Source of the DNA: Dipodascopsis uninucleata var. uninucleata
Taxonomy: Eukaryota; Ascomycota; Lipomycetes; Lipomycetales; Lipomycetaceae
Reading direction: 5' to 3'
DNA length: 64,000 bases
NCBI GenBank assembly: GCA_030568195.1
Contig: JAJLTO010000001.1
Location: forward strand, 248,001-312,000
Shown here one piece after another: positions 1 to 11,836 of this stretch. The notes below the pieces were generated by a model, which saw nothing but the letters and a program-made list of their open reading frames with translations, was not told the origin of the DNA and searched no databases. A program made the position numbers and the translations under genes. Numbering within the stretch: position 1 is the first letter of the stretch; each line of letters starts with the position of its first letter.

Positions 1-891
1 AATTTACGCGTAAGATTTACAAATGTCAAAAGAGAAATTAGAATCTGAGTAATATTGTTTATAGCTTTACTTATCGGTTCCCAGCTTTCTTGTCTAGCCA
101 CCGAAGATCAGTTATTACGCGCTATTGTATATAGTACTATTTGTTCAAAATTACATTATGTACTTACGCCATATTTCGCATACTTCGCGCCATATGCTAT
201 CTCACCTTGTACGCCCTAACCGGACAATAATAAATCACGTGATATGATTGCAGATACCATACACTATACGCTTTACGTGCGGTACAAAAAATCTTTTGAG
301 TGTTTCTATATATATGGCAAAAGTGACAAAAGAGTCACGTAGATTGGTTTCTCCCATCCGGACCAAAAAAATTTCTAGGACGGATAATACTGGCAAGGAA
401 AAAAATTTCATCTGACATTAGATTTAACTGAGCGCCGAAAAATATTATCTGACAATTCTTTTCCCTCAAATACTCTGAAACTGAAAGTTGACCAGAGCCT
501 GACTATATCAAGTTCTATTAGCCTTAAGTGAGTAAAAATCAACTTTACTTCTGGCGTTCTAGTTAAATTATTAGAGGTGACTATTAGATCATCGGTTGCA
601 ATAGTAATAATAGGTTGTTCTCTACGCGTATTTCAGAACAGCTCACTTTCTATTGGACTACCGTATTATATATATTAGCAGGATATCCTTACATGCATTC
701 AAATATTTGTATGCGATTATAGGTTTACTCGAGACTATTCGTTCTGTTAAATAAGGCAGTAAACCCGTACTTATCAGTTTGGCGGAACTTTGTCGGAGCC
801 TACAAGTTACCAGGAAGGTCGTTGAACGGTAGTATTCGCTACAGATGCAGCCGTAGATTACGTGGATAAAAACAATAGAAAGATTTCATAA
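1..891. other. Intergenic / upstream region of RIM2
   Basis: No gene is visible in this A+T-rich stretch. It must hold the promoter and 5' UTR of the RIM2 gene that starts at 892. A TATA-like run lies near 305-315. A GTGAC/GTCAC inverted pair lies at 323-338, and a CGCCCTAAC motif of the CCCTAA type lies near 212-220. None of these has been shown to be functional. Confidence 0.6.
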
Positions 892-2098
892 ATGTCCACA
901 GTTTCAACATCAGCAGTCCCTTCAGGGTCGTCTTCGGGGCAGAATACCTCTTTCGCCTCGCTTAGTGCATCTAATAGTGGCAAATCACTAAGTGGTAAAG
1001 TAGCGGTTCAAGAAGATGCAATCAAGGCGGTTAAGGCATCAAAACCATGGCTACATTTTGTTGCAGGAGGGTAGGTCTATTATCGTAGAATATTTCTTAT
1101 GCTTTTAAAAGATCAAATGAAGTGCTTACTGACATTTGCGTTCCCTTAGTTTTGGTGGAATGATGGGCGCCATTATGACCTGTCCTTTAGATGTCGTTAA
1201 AACTAGATTGCAGAGCGACTTCTATGGATCCCAAATGAAGCATGGCCATCTTCAACAAGTTGTCAATGGTCGACGGCTTGGTCCTATTCGATCAATCGGC
1301 TTGCATTTTTATGAAACATTTCAGATCATGGCGGATGTTTATCGAAATGAAGGTGGAAGAGCTCTTTTTAAAGGTCTTGGACCAAATTTGGTTGGCGTTG
1401 TTCCTGCTAGATCTATTAATTTTTTCACCTATAATTACGGTAAGACTGCATATGCAGACTATTTTAATGATGGTAAAGAGGCTACTTGGGTTCATCTTAT
1501 GGCCGCAGCTACTGCTGGAATTTCTACGTCAACTGCAACAAATCCTATTTGGCTAGTGAAGACTAGACTTCAATTGGATAAGCAGAACAGCACTAAGGGT
1601 GATCAGACACGCCAATACAAGAACAGTTATGATTGTGTCAAGCAAGTTCTACAGAAGGAAGGTGTCCCCGGTCTATATAGAGGCTTAACTGCTTCCTATC
1701 TGGGAGTTGTCGAATCTTCGCTACAGTGGGTTCTCTATGAGCAAATGAAGTTTTTGATCAATGGCCGTGAAAAGTATAGAGAACGTAGAGGAATTACAAC
1801 CACCACTGGAGATGCATTTTTTGAATGGTTAGCAAAATCGGGAGCTGCTGGTCTGGCAAAGCTTTCTGCTTCGCTTCTTACTTATCCTCATGAAGTTGTT
1901 CGTACCCGTCTTCGACAAAGACCTTTAGACAACGGCAAGCCGAAATATTCCGGACTAATCAACTGCTTCACCACTATTTGGAAAAAAGAAGGATTCTTTG
2001 CATTATACGGAGGTTTAACACCTCATTTGATGAGAACTGTTCCAAATTCGATCATCATGTTTGGTACGTGGGAAATGATAATAAAACTGTTTTCATAA
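892..2098 (+). CDS. RIM2: Mitochondrial pyrimidine nucleotide carrier (Rim2/SLC25A33-36 type)
   Basis: Two exons, 892-1070 and 1150-2098, give about 375 residues, close to yeast Rim2 (377). The codon split at the intron restores Gly before the first carrier repeat. Three mitochondrial-carrier repeats are visible, each with its signature: PLDVVKTRLQ in the first, PIWLVKTRLQ in the second and PHEVVRTRLR in the third. The aromatic Trp in the second-repeat signature is typical of the Rim2/SLC25A33/36 branch. Family knowledge: these inner-membrane carriers exchange pyrimidine (deoxy)nucleotides and support mitochondrial DNA and RNA synthesis. The first ~55 residues are Ser/Ala-rich and lie before the first membrane helix. 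The gene converges with APC5 downstream. The subfamily call is strong; substrate specificity is inferred. Confidence 0.9.
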
Positions 2099-2620
2099 TA
2101 CCTATCGCATATATTTTTATACATATTTTTATCTGTTTCGAGAGGTGATAGTTTTCCACACTTAAAAGGAGTTATGACACATCTAAGCACCATGTATATA
2201 GACAACAGAATGGAATATTGTTGTATTTCTGAGATTACTAACGCTCTCTCCTAACTCACTCTCCTATACACTAGTTGGTTTTTGGAAAGGCGTACGTGAC
2301 TATATTGTATATATTTATTTAATTTGCGCTGTTTTAAATAGGGCATCAAGTAAATATTCGAATCCGCATACTTTACTATATATAGATAATGGTCTCATAT
2401 TTAATGTAAATAATATTGTTCTGTGATTTATAATTTCTGGTTCTCATTTTATATTTTGCTTAGTCTACAAGCTAAATTACAATAGTGAAGCTTTTTTAAT
2501 ACGATTTAAAAGAGTAATATGAACTTAGAAAACTGCGTTCCTGTATAAATACATTTACATACAGACTCACTGTATCACTATTTTATATTTCTCGTTAAAC
2601 TGGCTATTATATATATGCTA
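2099..2620. other. Convergent intergenic region RIM2/APC5
   Basis: A+T-rich sequence between the 3' ends of two convergent genes. It should hold both 3' UTRs and polyadenylation signals. I see no gene or repeat in it. Confidence 0.6.
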
Positions 2621-5118
2621 TTATGCGGTAATTTCTTGTTGGGCTTTCTCGCGCTTCCGTCGGAGCTCCAAAACTAAACTTGCATATTCATCTCGCTCTG
2701 CTTTATACTCTTCTCCGAGATCATTATATAATAGAGCTAATTTTGACGCTATTTCCGTCATTTTATATATATCCTCAATTTTCTTGTATTCTGTTAAGAG
2801 CAACGAATGGTTAGTCAATCCTGAGCAGAGTGTATAATTTAATATAAAATACCTTCATATGCTAGTTTTGCAAAGCGTACTGCATGTGCGATCTTAGATC
2901 GGTATTCATGTAATCTGTCAACTGCCATTTCTCTCGGTAGTATCTCTGAATCACATGCACCCACAATAGCATCAACCATTTCCAAATATGCTTTACCTAA
3001 AAGCTCGCAATTTTCACATTCTATTATCAACGGTAGTATTGCATCTAAAATAGCTAATACTGGCTGATATTGCTTTACGACATTAAAAATTTCGCATAAT
3101 TGACATATAGCATCCATTGCCGCGGGTACTAAACAAGCTTTATCTGCTATTGCGATGCATCTCATAACGAGCGAATAACCCCTAATATGACGACCCAATT
3201 GCTATAAATATTCTGTTAGATATACTGATTCAAGTACTTATCAATAGATATGTATGTTATAGAAGTGTACTTACGCAAAGAATACGCGCATAAGCAGTCA
3301 TGTAGCTCAACTGATTATAAACATCGGATCCGTCAGCAACAGCTTTATCCAGAGAGGAAGAGGCAAGCGAAAGTGCAGTATTTATATTGCCTATCTTCAT
3401 TTCGTACTCTATTTGCGCTAAATTGATGTCCAGCAAGCAATCTTCGATGACACCCGGCATAGCAGCAAGGCGTCGGCTTAGAGATTTTGCTACCAATAAC
3501 CGTTCATTTTTCGTTGCTCTCTTGAATTCAAACAAAACTTTATATGTTGTCCATAGCTGATAAATGCGGAGTGACTGTGATGCGGCAGGTTCAATTGCAT
3601 TCAGTGTCTTAAGTCCTTCTTCAATGTTGCCTTTATTTATTAGAAAGTAAGCTTTTCGACAAACTGCTTTGACTATATCTTCTACAAAGGAACTATCCTC
3701 AAACATTTTCATAAAGATATCAGTATAAAATGAGCCAAGGGCCGATACTCCTAACCGAGTCCAAAAGGTTGCTTGGACCAGAAACTGAGCGCCAACAGAC
3801 TCTGCCAAATTTAGAGAGGCATTCATGTAGGAACTCTTGAGAATCGACTCAAATATTAAAGTGGGATTTCCGCCCGACAGAATCAGTGACTTTGCTTCGG
3901 AAAGGTATACAATAGACTGAAGATTTACCATACCGCTCTCTTTGGCTTTAACTCTAAGGAACTGAATTGTAGCATCATCAGAATTCGCAGGTGGAGGACA
4001 CTCATTAGGATGAGCTTTCTGGAAATGATAAAGCCAGGAAAGCGAAAAATTTAGACATATGTTATCTTTATTTTCACGGGCAGTTTTAATTGTCTCTTGA
4101 ATAGCCCATACGGCCTCGGAAAAACAGTTGAAGTCTGCCTGGAGAATAGCCAAGTTGAGTAAGGCATATTGATAAAATATTTTCTCCCTATTATGCATTG
4201 TATAGTCAAAGTACCTATGAAGGTTTTCAAATGCTTCTTGATAATCTCCTGAGCGCCATCCATGCAAAAATTTGATGTAGTATACAGATGAAGGGGTCTT
4301 AAATGCATATTTCAGTATCTTCTCTAAATCTTCAACCATATTTTTAGGAAGACTGCAGCCTTGTTTTTGCATATACTCTATTTGAAACTCAAATAATCTA
4401 TTGAGGTCCTCTACTGCCAGTAATGTATTCGGAGAAATTTCAGACAAAGATGGCAAATGAGGAAAGCCGATTCTTTCGTCCATCTGAGCTCTAGCTGGAT
4501 CATCCAAGCTGCTCTCGAAATCGATTTTTGACTGGTCTCGGTAATGAATAAAAGATTTCCACAATATGACACGATCGTCGAATGCAAGCGCTTTGAATTC
4601 TACAAAACAGCGTCTCAGAAAATGACCTAAAACTGACGTGGCACTCATAGTTATTCTCTTATTGGACTCTGAGGGCTTGAAAAATCTGCTGTCGATTCCG
4701 CTAATCAAGCTATGGAGACTGTCCATGTTCGATATCGACCATACCTATAATATAAGATTATTGTTAGTGTCCTAATATCCTTTCCTTGCCAGACGTGTTT
4801 GACAAAATTGGTTGATTCATTTGAAAAACTTCAATTATGGTAATAGCCATTAAATCATACTTCTTTTACTAGCACATCGTAGACACTTAGATCTGGCATT
4901 GTGCTCTCAAGTCCTTGTAGCTCGTTCTTCACATCAGACATCTCCATTAGAGCTATACGACTGTCCTTAGCATCGATCCATTGTAATAAGGCCCTTAATG
5001 TTTTCATTCGCGATCCATTTGGAATATGCCCTCTACTGTAGACTGATAATAGACAAATCAGTACTATCTTTCCAGGTGTTAGGAATCGTGTAGACACGAT
5101 TTTTGTCACTTCACTCAT
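2621..5118 (-). CDS. APC5: Anaphase-promoting complex subunit 5
   Basis: Four exons on the minus strand (5118-4861, 4744-3275, 3201-2853, 2820-2621) join in frame to about 758 residues, similar to fission yeast Apc5. The middle of the protein (roughly residues 250-340) carries the Apc5-family TPR block: a run around YALLNLAILQADF followed by an EAVWAIQETI helix and an Asn/Asp-rich turn. Further helical-hairpin repeats follow to the C-terminus. Family knowledge: Apc5 is a scaffold subunit of the APC/C ubiquitin ligase that connects Apc1, Apc4 and the TPR lobe and is needed for mitotic exit. The last intron (2852-2821) is only 32 nt and has no obvious branch site. The join is still supported because read-through hits a stop a few codons after the donor, while the spliced frame continues smoothly. 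Confidence 0.85.
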
Positions 5119-5569
5119 ATCAGAGATTATTCACTTTTATTGTGAATACAACATGCGACAGATAGTAAGAGTTACAAGAGAAAATAGATTTATAGAAATA
5201 TAATCTTCATCGCCTATAGCGCCTAATTCCTGCGCGTCTTATACTACGTCTCTTTATTTACCAGTCTCTTTATTTACTAGTAATTGCCAATGTTTAACAG
5301 AATTAAGATTCTTTACCTTCACACAAAACCCAAGTATTAATACTAATTACCCTGATATAGACGATTACTTGCGTTATTTTGCCACTGCAGTCTGAAATAC
5401 AGTACATCTCATCGTCATATTTTATTGACTATCACATAAAAACTAGTTTTCAAAAATGGCGTCAATGGGATCATGGAATCTACAGTGTGTGTTGAATAGA
5501 TTGTAATAGTATTATTCTATTATCAAAATGAAACACCAAAAAACTAAAATCCAACTTAAAAACTCCAAT
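5119..5569. other. Intergenic region, APC5 promoter side
   Basis: The stretch lies between the APC5 start (minus strand) and the 3' end of the LRR gene, also on the minus strand. It should contain the APC5 promoter and the LRR gene's 3' UTR. No gene or clear motif is visible. Confidence 0.55.
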
Positions 5570-7153
5570 CTATATAATGTGACTAAAATATGCGATTTCT
5601 TCGGGCTCTTCATTGAACTCGTTATCTGATTCTTCCCGTTCAATATATGTATAGCTATTTTCAGATTTATCTGACATTGTAGAAACAGAAGAGTCAGACC
5701 TATTTGTAGATGACTCAACATCACCAAGGAAGTAATAACCTTCCATTTCGTCGCGCTCTTGTGGTTCGCTAGAGAAATCACCTGCAACTTGACAGATGGA
5801 TGGTCCATCGGTGAAGACAACGTCATAGTGTCTCCGACCATGAATTTCAAAATCTTTCTTTAGAGGTGTAGAGAGCATTCCAGTGATAATAGATCCAGAC
5901 TCCAGAGTAAGATTGATCGGATACATATCATCGTTTTCTGGTCTATCACGAGCACTAAGAAGATCGTAAACATTTCCAGCTGAAACAGCAGAAGGATACA
6001 AACAGCTCTTTAATCTGCGAATGCTTGGTCTAGCAATGAGAATATCTATTGTATTGTCATTGATAGGTGCAGTAACGTTGAGATTAGTGAGAGTCTTGCA
6101 GCTCTTCAACAGCTGATTGATATGTGTATCTGTCAACCCCCCAAGTTCTAGCTTAATTTTCTTAAGAGAAGGTAGCTGCTGAAGGGCGCTAAGACATTTG
6201 AGAATATCCGTTTGGTGCCATTGCGCACCATAATTTATAAGAGTAAACTCCTTTAACTCTTCGCAGTTCAAAAGATTTGTGAACAATAGGTCGAATCTGT
6301 ACGATGGGAGTTCTTCTTTGCGAGTGACTACCAAGTTAATCTTCTCGATAACATTTGCACTACGACCGATTACTTTGTGTAGTATGTATCCACAGTCTGT
6401 GCAATGCAACTTAATATTAACGAGATTTGGGAAAAACATGAGCCACTTTGCAAGATCATCTTGTGTTGTGCGAGATAGTGTTCTCTTGCTAGGAACGACA
6501 ATCTCAATGGTTTCCAGAGATGGCAGAAAGCCTAGCTGAGGAAGGGCTCTCAGGATTTTCTTTGAAGTACCATGTAGAATTAAAGTCTTCAGACTTTCTG
6601 ACTGTAATCCAATGGCTTTCATTAACTTGCTAAGTGATGAAGTTTGAGTAATGCTAGTAATCTTCAAACTCTTCAAGCTCGAGGGAGGGAGAGAGCTAAG
6701 AAAGTTTGCAATGTGAACGTTTTCCTGGACGACGTTGCCATCGCATCTGATTCGCAAATCTTCAATAGACGGGCAACATCGCTTTGCAATAGCTCCTGAA
6801 AAACTGCCAAGGCCAATACTAGCACCTTTGATCTCAAGTACCTTCAACTTTCGAAGATGTACTAAGAATGATATCAAAGAGATTTGACCATCAATAATAT
6901 CACTTCCTATTTTGAGATATTCAGCATTAGGACAGCATGCTAAAAAAGGCTGTCGTTTATCTAACAAGAACGATTTGAGATTCGCGTAGGATGGTCCACT
7001 AAAAGTATTTTCCATAGAGTTGCTAAGTCTCCTCTTATATTCAGCTTGATAGAATATATCAGTCAAATTGGTAAGGTCTAAAGACCTTACATCTGCTCCG
7101 TACATCGAAAATCCATCGCTGGAGTTCATCGATGACTCTAGTAAGGTCGGCAT
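5570..7153 (-). CDS. Leucine-rich-repeat protein of unknown function (F-box/LRR-like)
   Basis: One uninterrupted minus-strand frame of 527 residues. Irregular leucine-rich repeats run from about residue 60 to 370: repeated LxxLxLxx(N/C)xxL-like units with phrases such as LKVLEIKG, LKSLKIT, LETIEIV, LKKIKLELGG and LTNLNVT. The last ~90 residues are acidic and Ser-rich. This layout resembles the LRR half of fungal F-box/LRR proteins, but I see no F-box before the repeats. An in-frame stop lies shortly upstream of the chosen ATG, and a TATA box sits about 150 nt upstream, so this start is plausible. A short upstream exon cannot be excluded. I do not recognise a specific ortholog, and the substrate-adaptor role is only a guess from repeat type. 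Confidence 0.75.
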   Translation of the reverse strand: MPTLLESSMNSSDGFSMYGADVRSLDLTNLTDIFYQAEYKRRLSNSMENTFSGPSYANLKSFLLDKRQPFLACCPNAEYLKIGSDIIDGQISLISFLVHLRKLKVLEIKGASIGLGSFSGAIAKRCCPSIEDLRIRCDGNVVQENVHIANFLSSLPPSSLKSLKITSITQTSSLSKLMKAIGLQSESLKTLILHGTSKKILRALPQLGFLPSLETIEIVVPSKRTLSRTTQDDLAKWLMFFPNLVNIKLHCTDCGYILHKVIGRSANVIEKINLVVTRKEELPSYRFDLLFTNLLNCEELKEFTLINYGAQWHQTDILKCLSALQQLPSLKKIKLELGGLTDTHINQLLKSCKTLTNLNVTAPINDNTIDILIARPSIRRLKSCLYPSAVSAGNVYDLLSARDRPENDDMYPINLTLESGSIITGMLSTPLKKDFEIHGRRHYDVVFTDGPSICQVAGDFSSEPQERDEMEGYYFLGDVESSTNRSDSSVSTMSDKSENSYTYIEREESDNEFNEEPEEIAYFSHII

Positions 7154-7300
7154 CTTGAGAAATGTTACTAATTGACTTCAGAGATCTGAAGTGCTATTGC
7201 TAAAAATAATATCTGTTTGAGGATAACTGATATATTGTCAAATGTAAAGTCCTCAAGAAGTTGTACCGTCTAAAATATTCTTGCACTTCGGGAAGTATTC

Positions 7301-7311
7301 TCTTTTATATA
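7301..7311 (-). promoter_or_regulatory. TATA box of the LRR gene
   Basis: Read on the minus strand this is TATATAAAAGA, a near-ideal TATA element. It sits about 150 nt upstream of the LRR gene's ATG at 7153, a normal fungal distance. It supports 7153 as the real start and argues against a long missing 5' coding part. Confidence 0.5.
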
Positions 7312-8116
7312 GTAGCTGGATAGTCGATGGGCCGATAAATAGTCCTATGAGCCTACGGAACTTTGCGAGACCGCACAGCTCCGAAGCAATCCATAAAGTC
7401 TCGCATTTCTAAAAGTGGGAGTCTTGCATACTTTAGCTCCATGTGAATAGTTCGCGTGTCAAAAAAAAAGTTGAAAAAGATCAGCACACCGGACTGGAAT
7501 AAGATTGTAGTAGTGGCTAACTCTTAGAAAACGTTTTCAACTGACATTCACAACCCATAAGTTGTGGATGGAAAGTTTCGTGAGCACGTTCCTGTTTTAT
7601 GTCTGACCACATGGCTCTCATCGGCACAACTTTCTTTGAGCATATCTAATTTACAGAGAAGACCACAACAGTGCGAAATAGCTAAATAAGCCCAATTTGA
7701 GTAGAATTTAGCGATGGCTTCACATTTAGCTCGTATCAATAATCGAAAACATTCCTAGAGGACGCAAAATAGTTGACTGTCAGTTTATCGGAGCTAGATT
7801 GAAAGATTCCAAGATTCGCCCAGTACTACAAATTCTGAGACATCAAAGTAAGAGCATGAATATGAATTATAGCTAATTTCAAAAATCATACCACCTTGCA
7901 TTAACTGGATCATGCAGTTCGGACATGTTCTTACAGATATGACACGAGCTTCAAGTCAACATTAAAAAGAAACATTTCACATATTGCCAGATTTTAATTA
8001 GATCTACACGGAATGTACCATGATATTGAAGACGATATAGATCTCTATACTCGTGCGGTCGATCATTTCCCTGGTCTAAGCTTCTCCTTGTATGTGCTCT
8101 CATGTTTCTTATCCAC

Positions 8117-8148
8117 ATGGAAAGTACATGGTATGGAAAGTACATGGC
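8117..8148. repeat. 16-bp tandem duplication
   Basis: ATGGAAAGTACATGGT is followed directly by the same unit differing only in its last base. It is an isolated two-copy duplication in non-coding sequence with no visible function. Confidence 0.8.
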
Positions 8149-10601
8149 ATGACCGATGAAGTGCCGTTCGCACGTTACGTAGATCTTTCTTGATATGTAA
8201 CTAACAGTAATATATTGGTTTGGGGTTATGAATGACAGAAACATGGTGCAAATTTAAGCTCCGAATGATTCAGAAGTCAGACCAAAATATTCCTACACTG
8301 CAAATAGTTTACGTAACATGCAAAGTAGAGATGCATTTATGCGCATTACTTAAACGTGCTTCGCAATAAACTGTATATAGCGTCATTCATCGGAACTTAC
8401 CACTCAAGCCTGTAGTAATGCAACGGTAGAACGTTTTTCCACATGCCAGCTAAAGCTTCTCCAGAAAACCAGGGTCCGTGTCCATAGGTTTTACTCAAGA
8501 TCCAGTCGTATAATGTTTCCATTTCTACAGCTGATGCAGATTCTACTGATGTAGTCTGGGGTCATATAGCTTTATTCGCCTATACCAACAGACGTCATCA
8601 GATCGTTGACTAAACTGAAACCCTTGACCTATGGAATGCTCCGAAGACGGAACGATATCGCAGCTACACTGATTTTCGGTCTTTAACTAGATCACATAAT
8701 ATTTCACGGATGCCCTGATTTTATGTCTTGTTGATCACATACATGATCTGCTCACAGGCTAAATGAGAGTATCTCATTTTTTGGTGGATAGGGATCGCGG
8801 AAAATTATATCGCCGAACAACCAATTAGGTTTTGCCGCTGAATGTTTATGTGTAGTCATTGGAACTCTCCATTTGGCACTTCGGATTACCCACCACGCCC
8901 ACAGCAGTCTCGTCATATAATGATGGTATCCAGATCGTCTCGGCTACGATATTATGTTTTGGTGAGCCCTCCACCTATTCTCCATGACGTGTATTCACTG
9001 ACGGGGTTTTTACAAGATGCTACTTGTTCTGTATACCCTTACCCCAAGCACAATTTCCCAATACTGGCCACTGTGGTAGTCTATTATTTTCAGTGTTAAA
9101 ATACAAGACCCGTATTTATGTAAGGTAACATGTGTGCGGAGTGTTGCGCTCGTTCTGAATGATACTACCACTTCAAAAAATTATGTAATATCTGTATTAG
9201 GGTTGATGCATGGCCATCTGAGCTGAAATTAACCCTAATGCATTTGATTCCAGCATCCTCCGGGCTTGCTGTATACGATCAAAATTAAAAGTATACACTG
9301 GAAGCGTGCTCGCGGGTTTAATACGGTGGTTTTCTCTACAAGATTTTCTTCCTTCTGTGTATACACTCAAGATCAAGTGAACCGCGAAGGAGTTCTCAAC
9401 CAGCCGGCATCAATCTATTGAATTTTTTTTTGAATACAAAATTTTGATCTATAAATTATATTGACTATCGTGTTAGAAGATTTTTCTTAAGTTTATGAGA
9501 TATTGATTGATTGATCGCTTTTTGTGGACAATTTTATATCAGTTTACCTGTCAAGTAGAGCAGAGTTTTGTAAAGATTTTTCGGACTTATAATTTGCCTC
9601 AAACGGAGGAGTTCGGAACTGAAATAAATAACTCTTTTTTAAGGCTCTGATATTAAGGAGATAGTGATCAAAAACAAAAGGTGAGTAGATTCATTTTGTT
9701 CCAATGCTCTTGGCCGATGCTTACGGGCTTACTTTCTGGATCGAGGACTAACGGTTGAGTTACGCGGTGATTAGGTATAATACCCGATTATTTGATTCTA
9801 TTAATATTTCGAGGAATATTATCGTTTGTATCTTGTGTTTTCCTTGAAGTAGACCAGAAGTTCTACTTCTAAAATTAAAATTTAAGACTCAAATTTGGCG
9901 AGAGCACTTAAGACTCGGAAAGAGTATTTGTATTATTCGAATTTCTTATAGTTAGATATCTCTATATGTTTATCGTATACGATTCTGTCTCTAATATTTG
10001 GTCTCATCTCATCAAGTTAAATTAATGTTGATTGACGAGGTGTATAAATACTAAAGCATATTGTCATTTGTATTTTTAGTGTTCGATTCGGTACGCATTG
10101 TGGTTGATCAATATTCAGAAGGAGATAAAAAAATTTTCAGAGTTGTATGATCCGCTTGTATTCAGGATAGGCGTTTTGTTGTCGAATTTGTATTGAGAAT
10201 AAGCGACGCTATAAGCCAAGGATAAATAGCTTCGAGATCTGTACGTATAGTTTACTGATATTTTGGTACTGGCTTTCACTTCAGCTTTGTCTGTTTCACC
10301 GATATGAATTTTTCTTTCTTATCTTAACGATTATGTTTGATTTATCTAACCATTGAACGTTTTGATACGCGCTATTGATTTTTTGGAATCAATGGTATGT
10401 TACTAGTTTGATATTACTTTTGCTAACAATACTAGTTAAAGACCAAATAAAAGACTAGTTTGCAAGTAGGCATCTTTGAACGTAACCCTCCTGTCTCGTG
10501 CTTTTGCTATATATATTTATATCTACTTCTAGATATCAGGTGTAAAGATTTAAAGCATTTTTGAGAAGAGAAAAAGACTTCTGCTTAATTGTCAATTGAT
10601 A

Positions 10602-11836
10602 ATGGCAGACGAATACAATTATGAGATCGATGTGTACGGCGACGAGTCAATGGAGAACAACCAGAATAATGCAAGCCAAGGCGATGAGGATGTAGAGATC
10701 CAGACATCGTATGATGATATAGGTATATATACATCTGCATGACTTATATGACATTCTTTTATTGTTGGAAAGCCGTGATCTAACTGATAACTCCTCTCCA
10801 GTAAATTCAAATAATCAGAATGGTGGTCAATCCGGCCCTAACAGTGGAAACAATAAATCCTCTGGAAACAATAATAATAATCAAGTTTCGAATGAAAAAT
10901 GGCAAGTACTGATACCTAAGAGCCAGCCTGATAATCGTCCAATCGATCAAAATGCTACCAATGCCCTAACTATCTCAGATTTGGACTGGTGGACTACAGA
11001 AGAAGAAGTGAGAGGATGGGCATGTGATGCGCAATGTGAATATGAACTGAAGGAAGTTACATTTAATGAGCATAAGGCCAACGGCAAGTCTCGGGGGTAC
11101 GTATTTTACTATAATTTCTGTTACAGAGAATAGACCAATTGATATCTTTAATTTAGGGTTGTTTACATGGAGTTTTTGAGTGAACAGGCTGCTACAGCTG
11201 TAAAACATTATATAGAATCGCTGAGTAAATATGCGGTGCTGTTTGCAAACCAAAATCCTTTCAAGATGGTTCCAAAGGACCCCGCTCCACGTGGTAACAG
11301 ATCTCATGATATGACAATGGGTAATAACATGAATCAGGGCAATATGAATCGTGGCGGCTCAATGGCCGGTGGAATGCGTGGACGCGGAAGCTATAATATG
11401 CACAACCACAGAGGTGGCTTCCAAGGCCGAGGAGGCAACAACATGGGCGGTGGTATGCCAAATATGGGTTTCAACCCCAATATGAACATGGGTTTTAATG
11501 GCATGCCGATGGGTATGTTCGGGTTCCCAGGTAGAGGAGGCATGCCCATGGTTGGTCGCGGTAACGGACCAATGACTGGCGGTCGTGGTCGTGGAGGTAT
11601 GGATGGAAACAGTGGATTCAATCCAATGATGGGTTTTGGAAACAATTTTCGTAAGTTTATTTCTTACATACTTTGTATATATTGGCGGATATTTCTGACT
11701 TATCATAGCAGCTGCGGGTTTTCCCCAACCTCACTTTAATCCTGCATTTTTCAATGGGCAGGATCAGAATCAGCAAGGTGGCTGGCAAGAAGGAGGAAAT
11801 CCTCATGGTAACAAAAGACAGAGAGGATCCGATTAG
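10602..11836 (+). CDS. CPSF6/CFIm68-like RRM protein with RGG-rich tail
   Basis: Four exons (10602-10722, 10802-11096, 11157-11650, 11709-11836) give about 345 residues. The first ~40 residues are acidic and are followed by a Gly/Asn-rich linker. A single RRM spans about residues 78-160: RNP2 is LTISDLDWWTTEEEV, and RNP1 is rebuilt across the second intron as KSRGVVYMEF. The WWTTEEE turn is the hallmark of the CPSF6/CPSF7 RRM. A long Gly/Met/Asn/Arg-rich low-complexity tail with RGG-like units follows. Family knowledge: CFIm-type proteins act in pre-mRNA 3'-end processing, and fungal relatives are nuclear RNA-binding proteins. The third intron ends in a tandem TAGCAG acceptor. Orthology to CPSF6 itself, rather than another WWT-type RRM protein, is inferred. 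Confidence 0.85.

Larger units (their letters stand above)
7154..10601. other. Long gene-poor region (3.4 kb)
   Basis: No conserved coding sequence is visible on either strand; the short open frames have no recognisable composition or domain. It contains the LRR gene's promoter, a 16-bp tandem duplication at 8117-8148, an inverted pair of TTAGGG-type motifs at 9196-9239, and probably the 5' UTR of the RRM gene with a UTR intron near 9681-10435. A non-coding RNA could lie here, but nothing in the sequence identifies one. Confidence 0.55.

Noticed and set aside
7351-7442. Possible upstream minus-strand exon of the LRR gene (short frame starting MELKY)
   Set aside because: It shows no F-box pattern and lies upstream of a good TATA box, so a separate start at 7153 is the simpler model.
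8842-9099. 85-codon plus-strand open frame in the first gene-poor region
   Set aside because: No family resemblance, no supporting splice sites, and composition like its non-coding surroundings.
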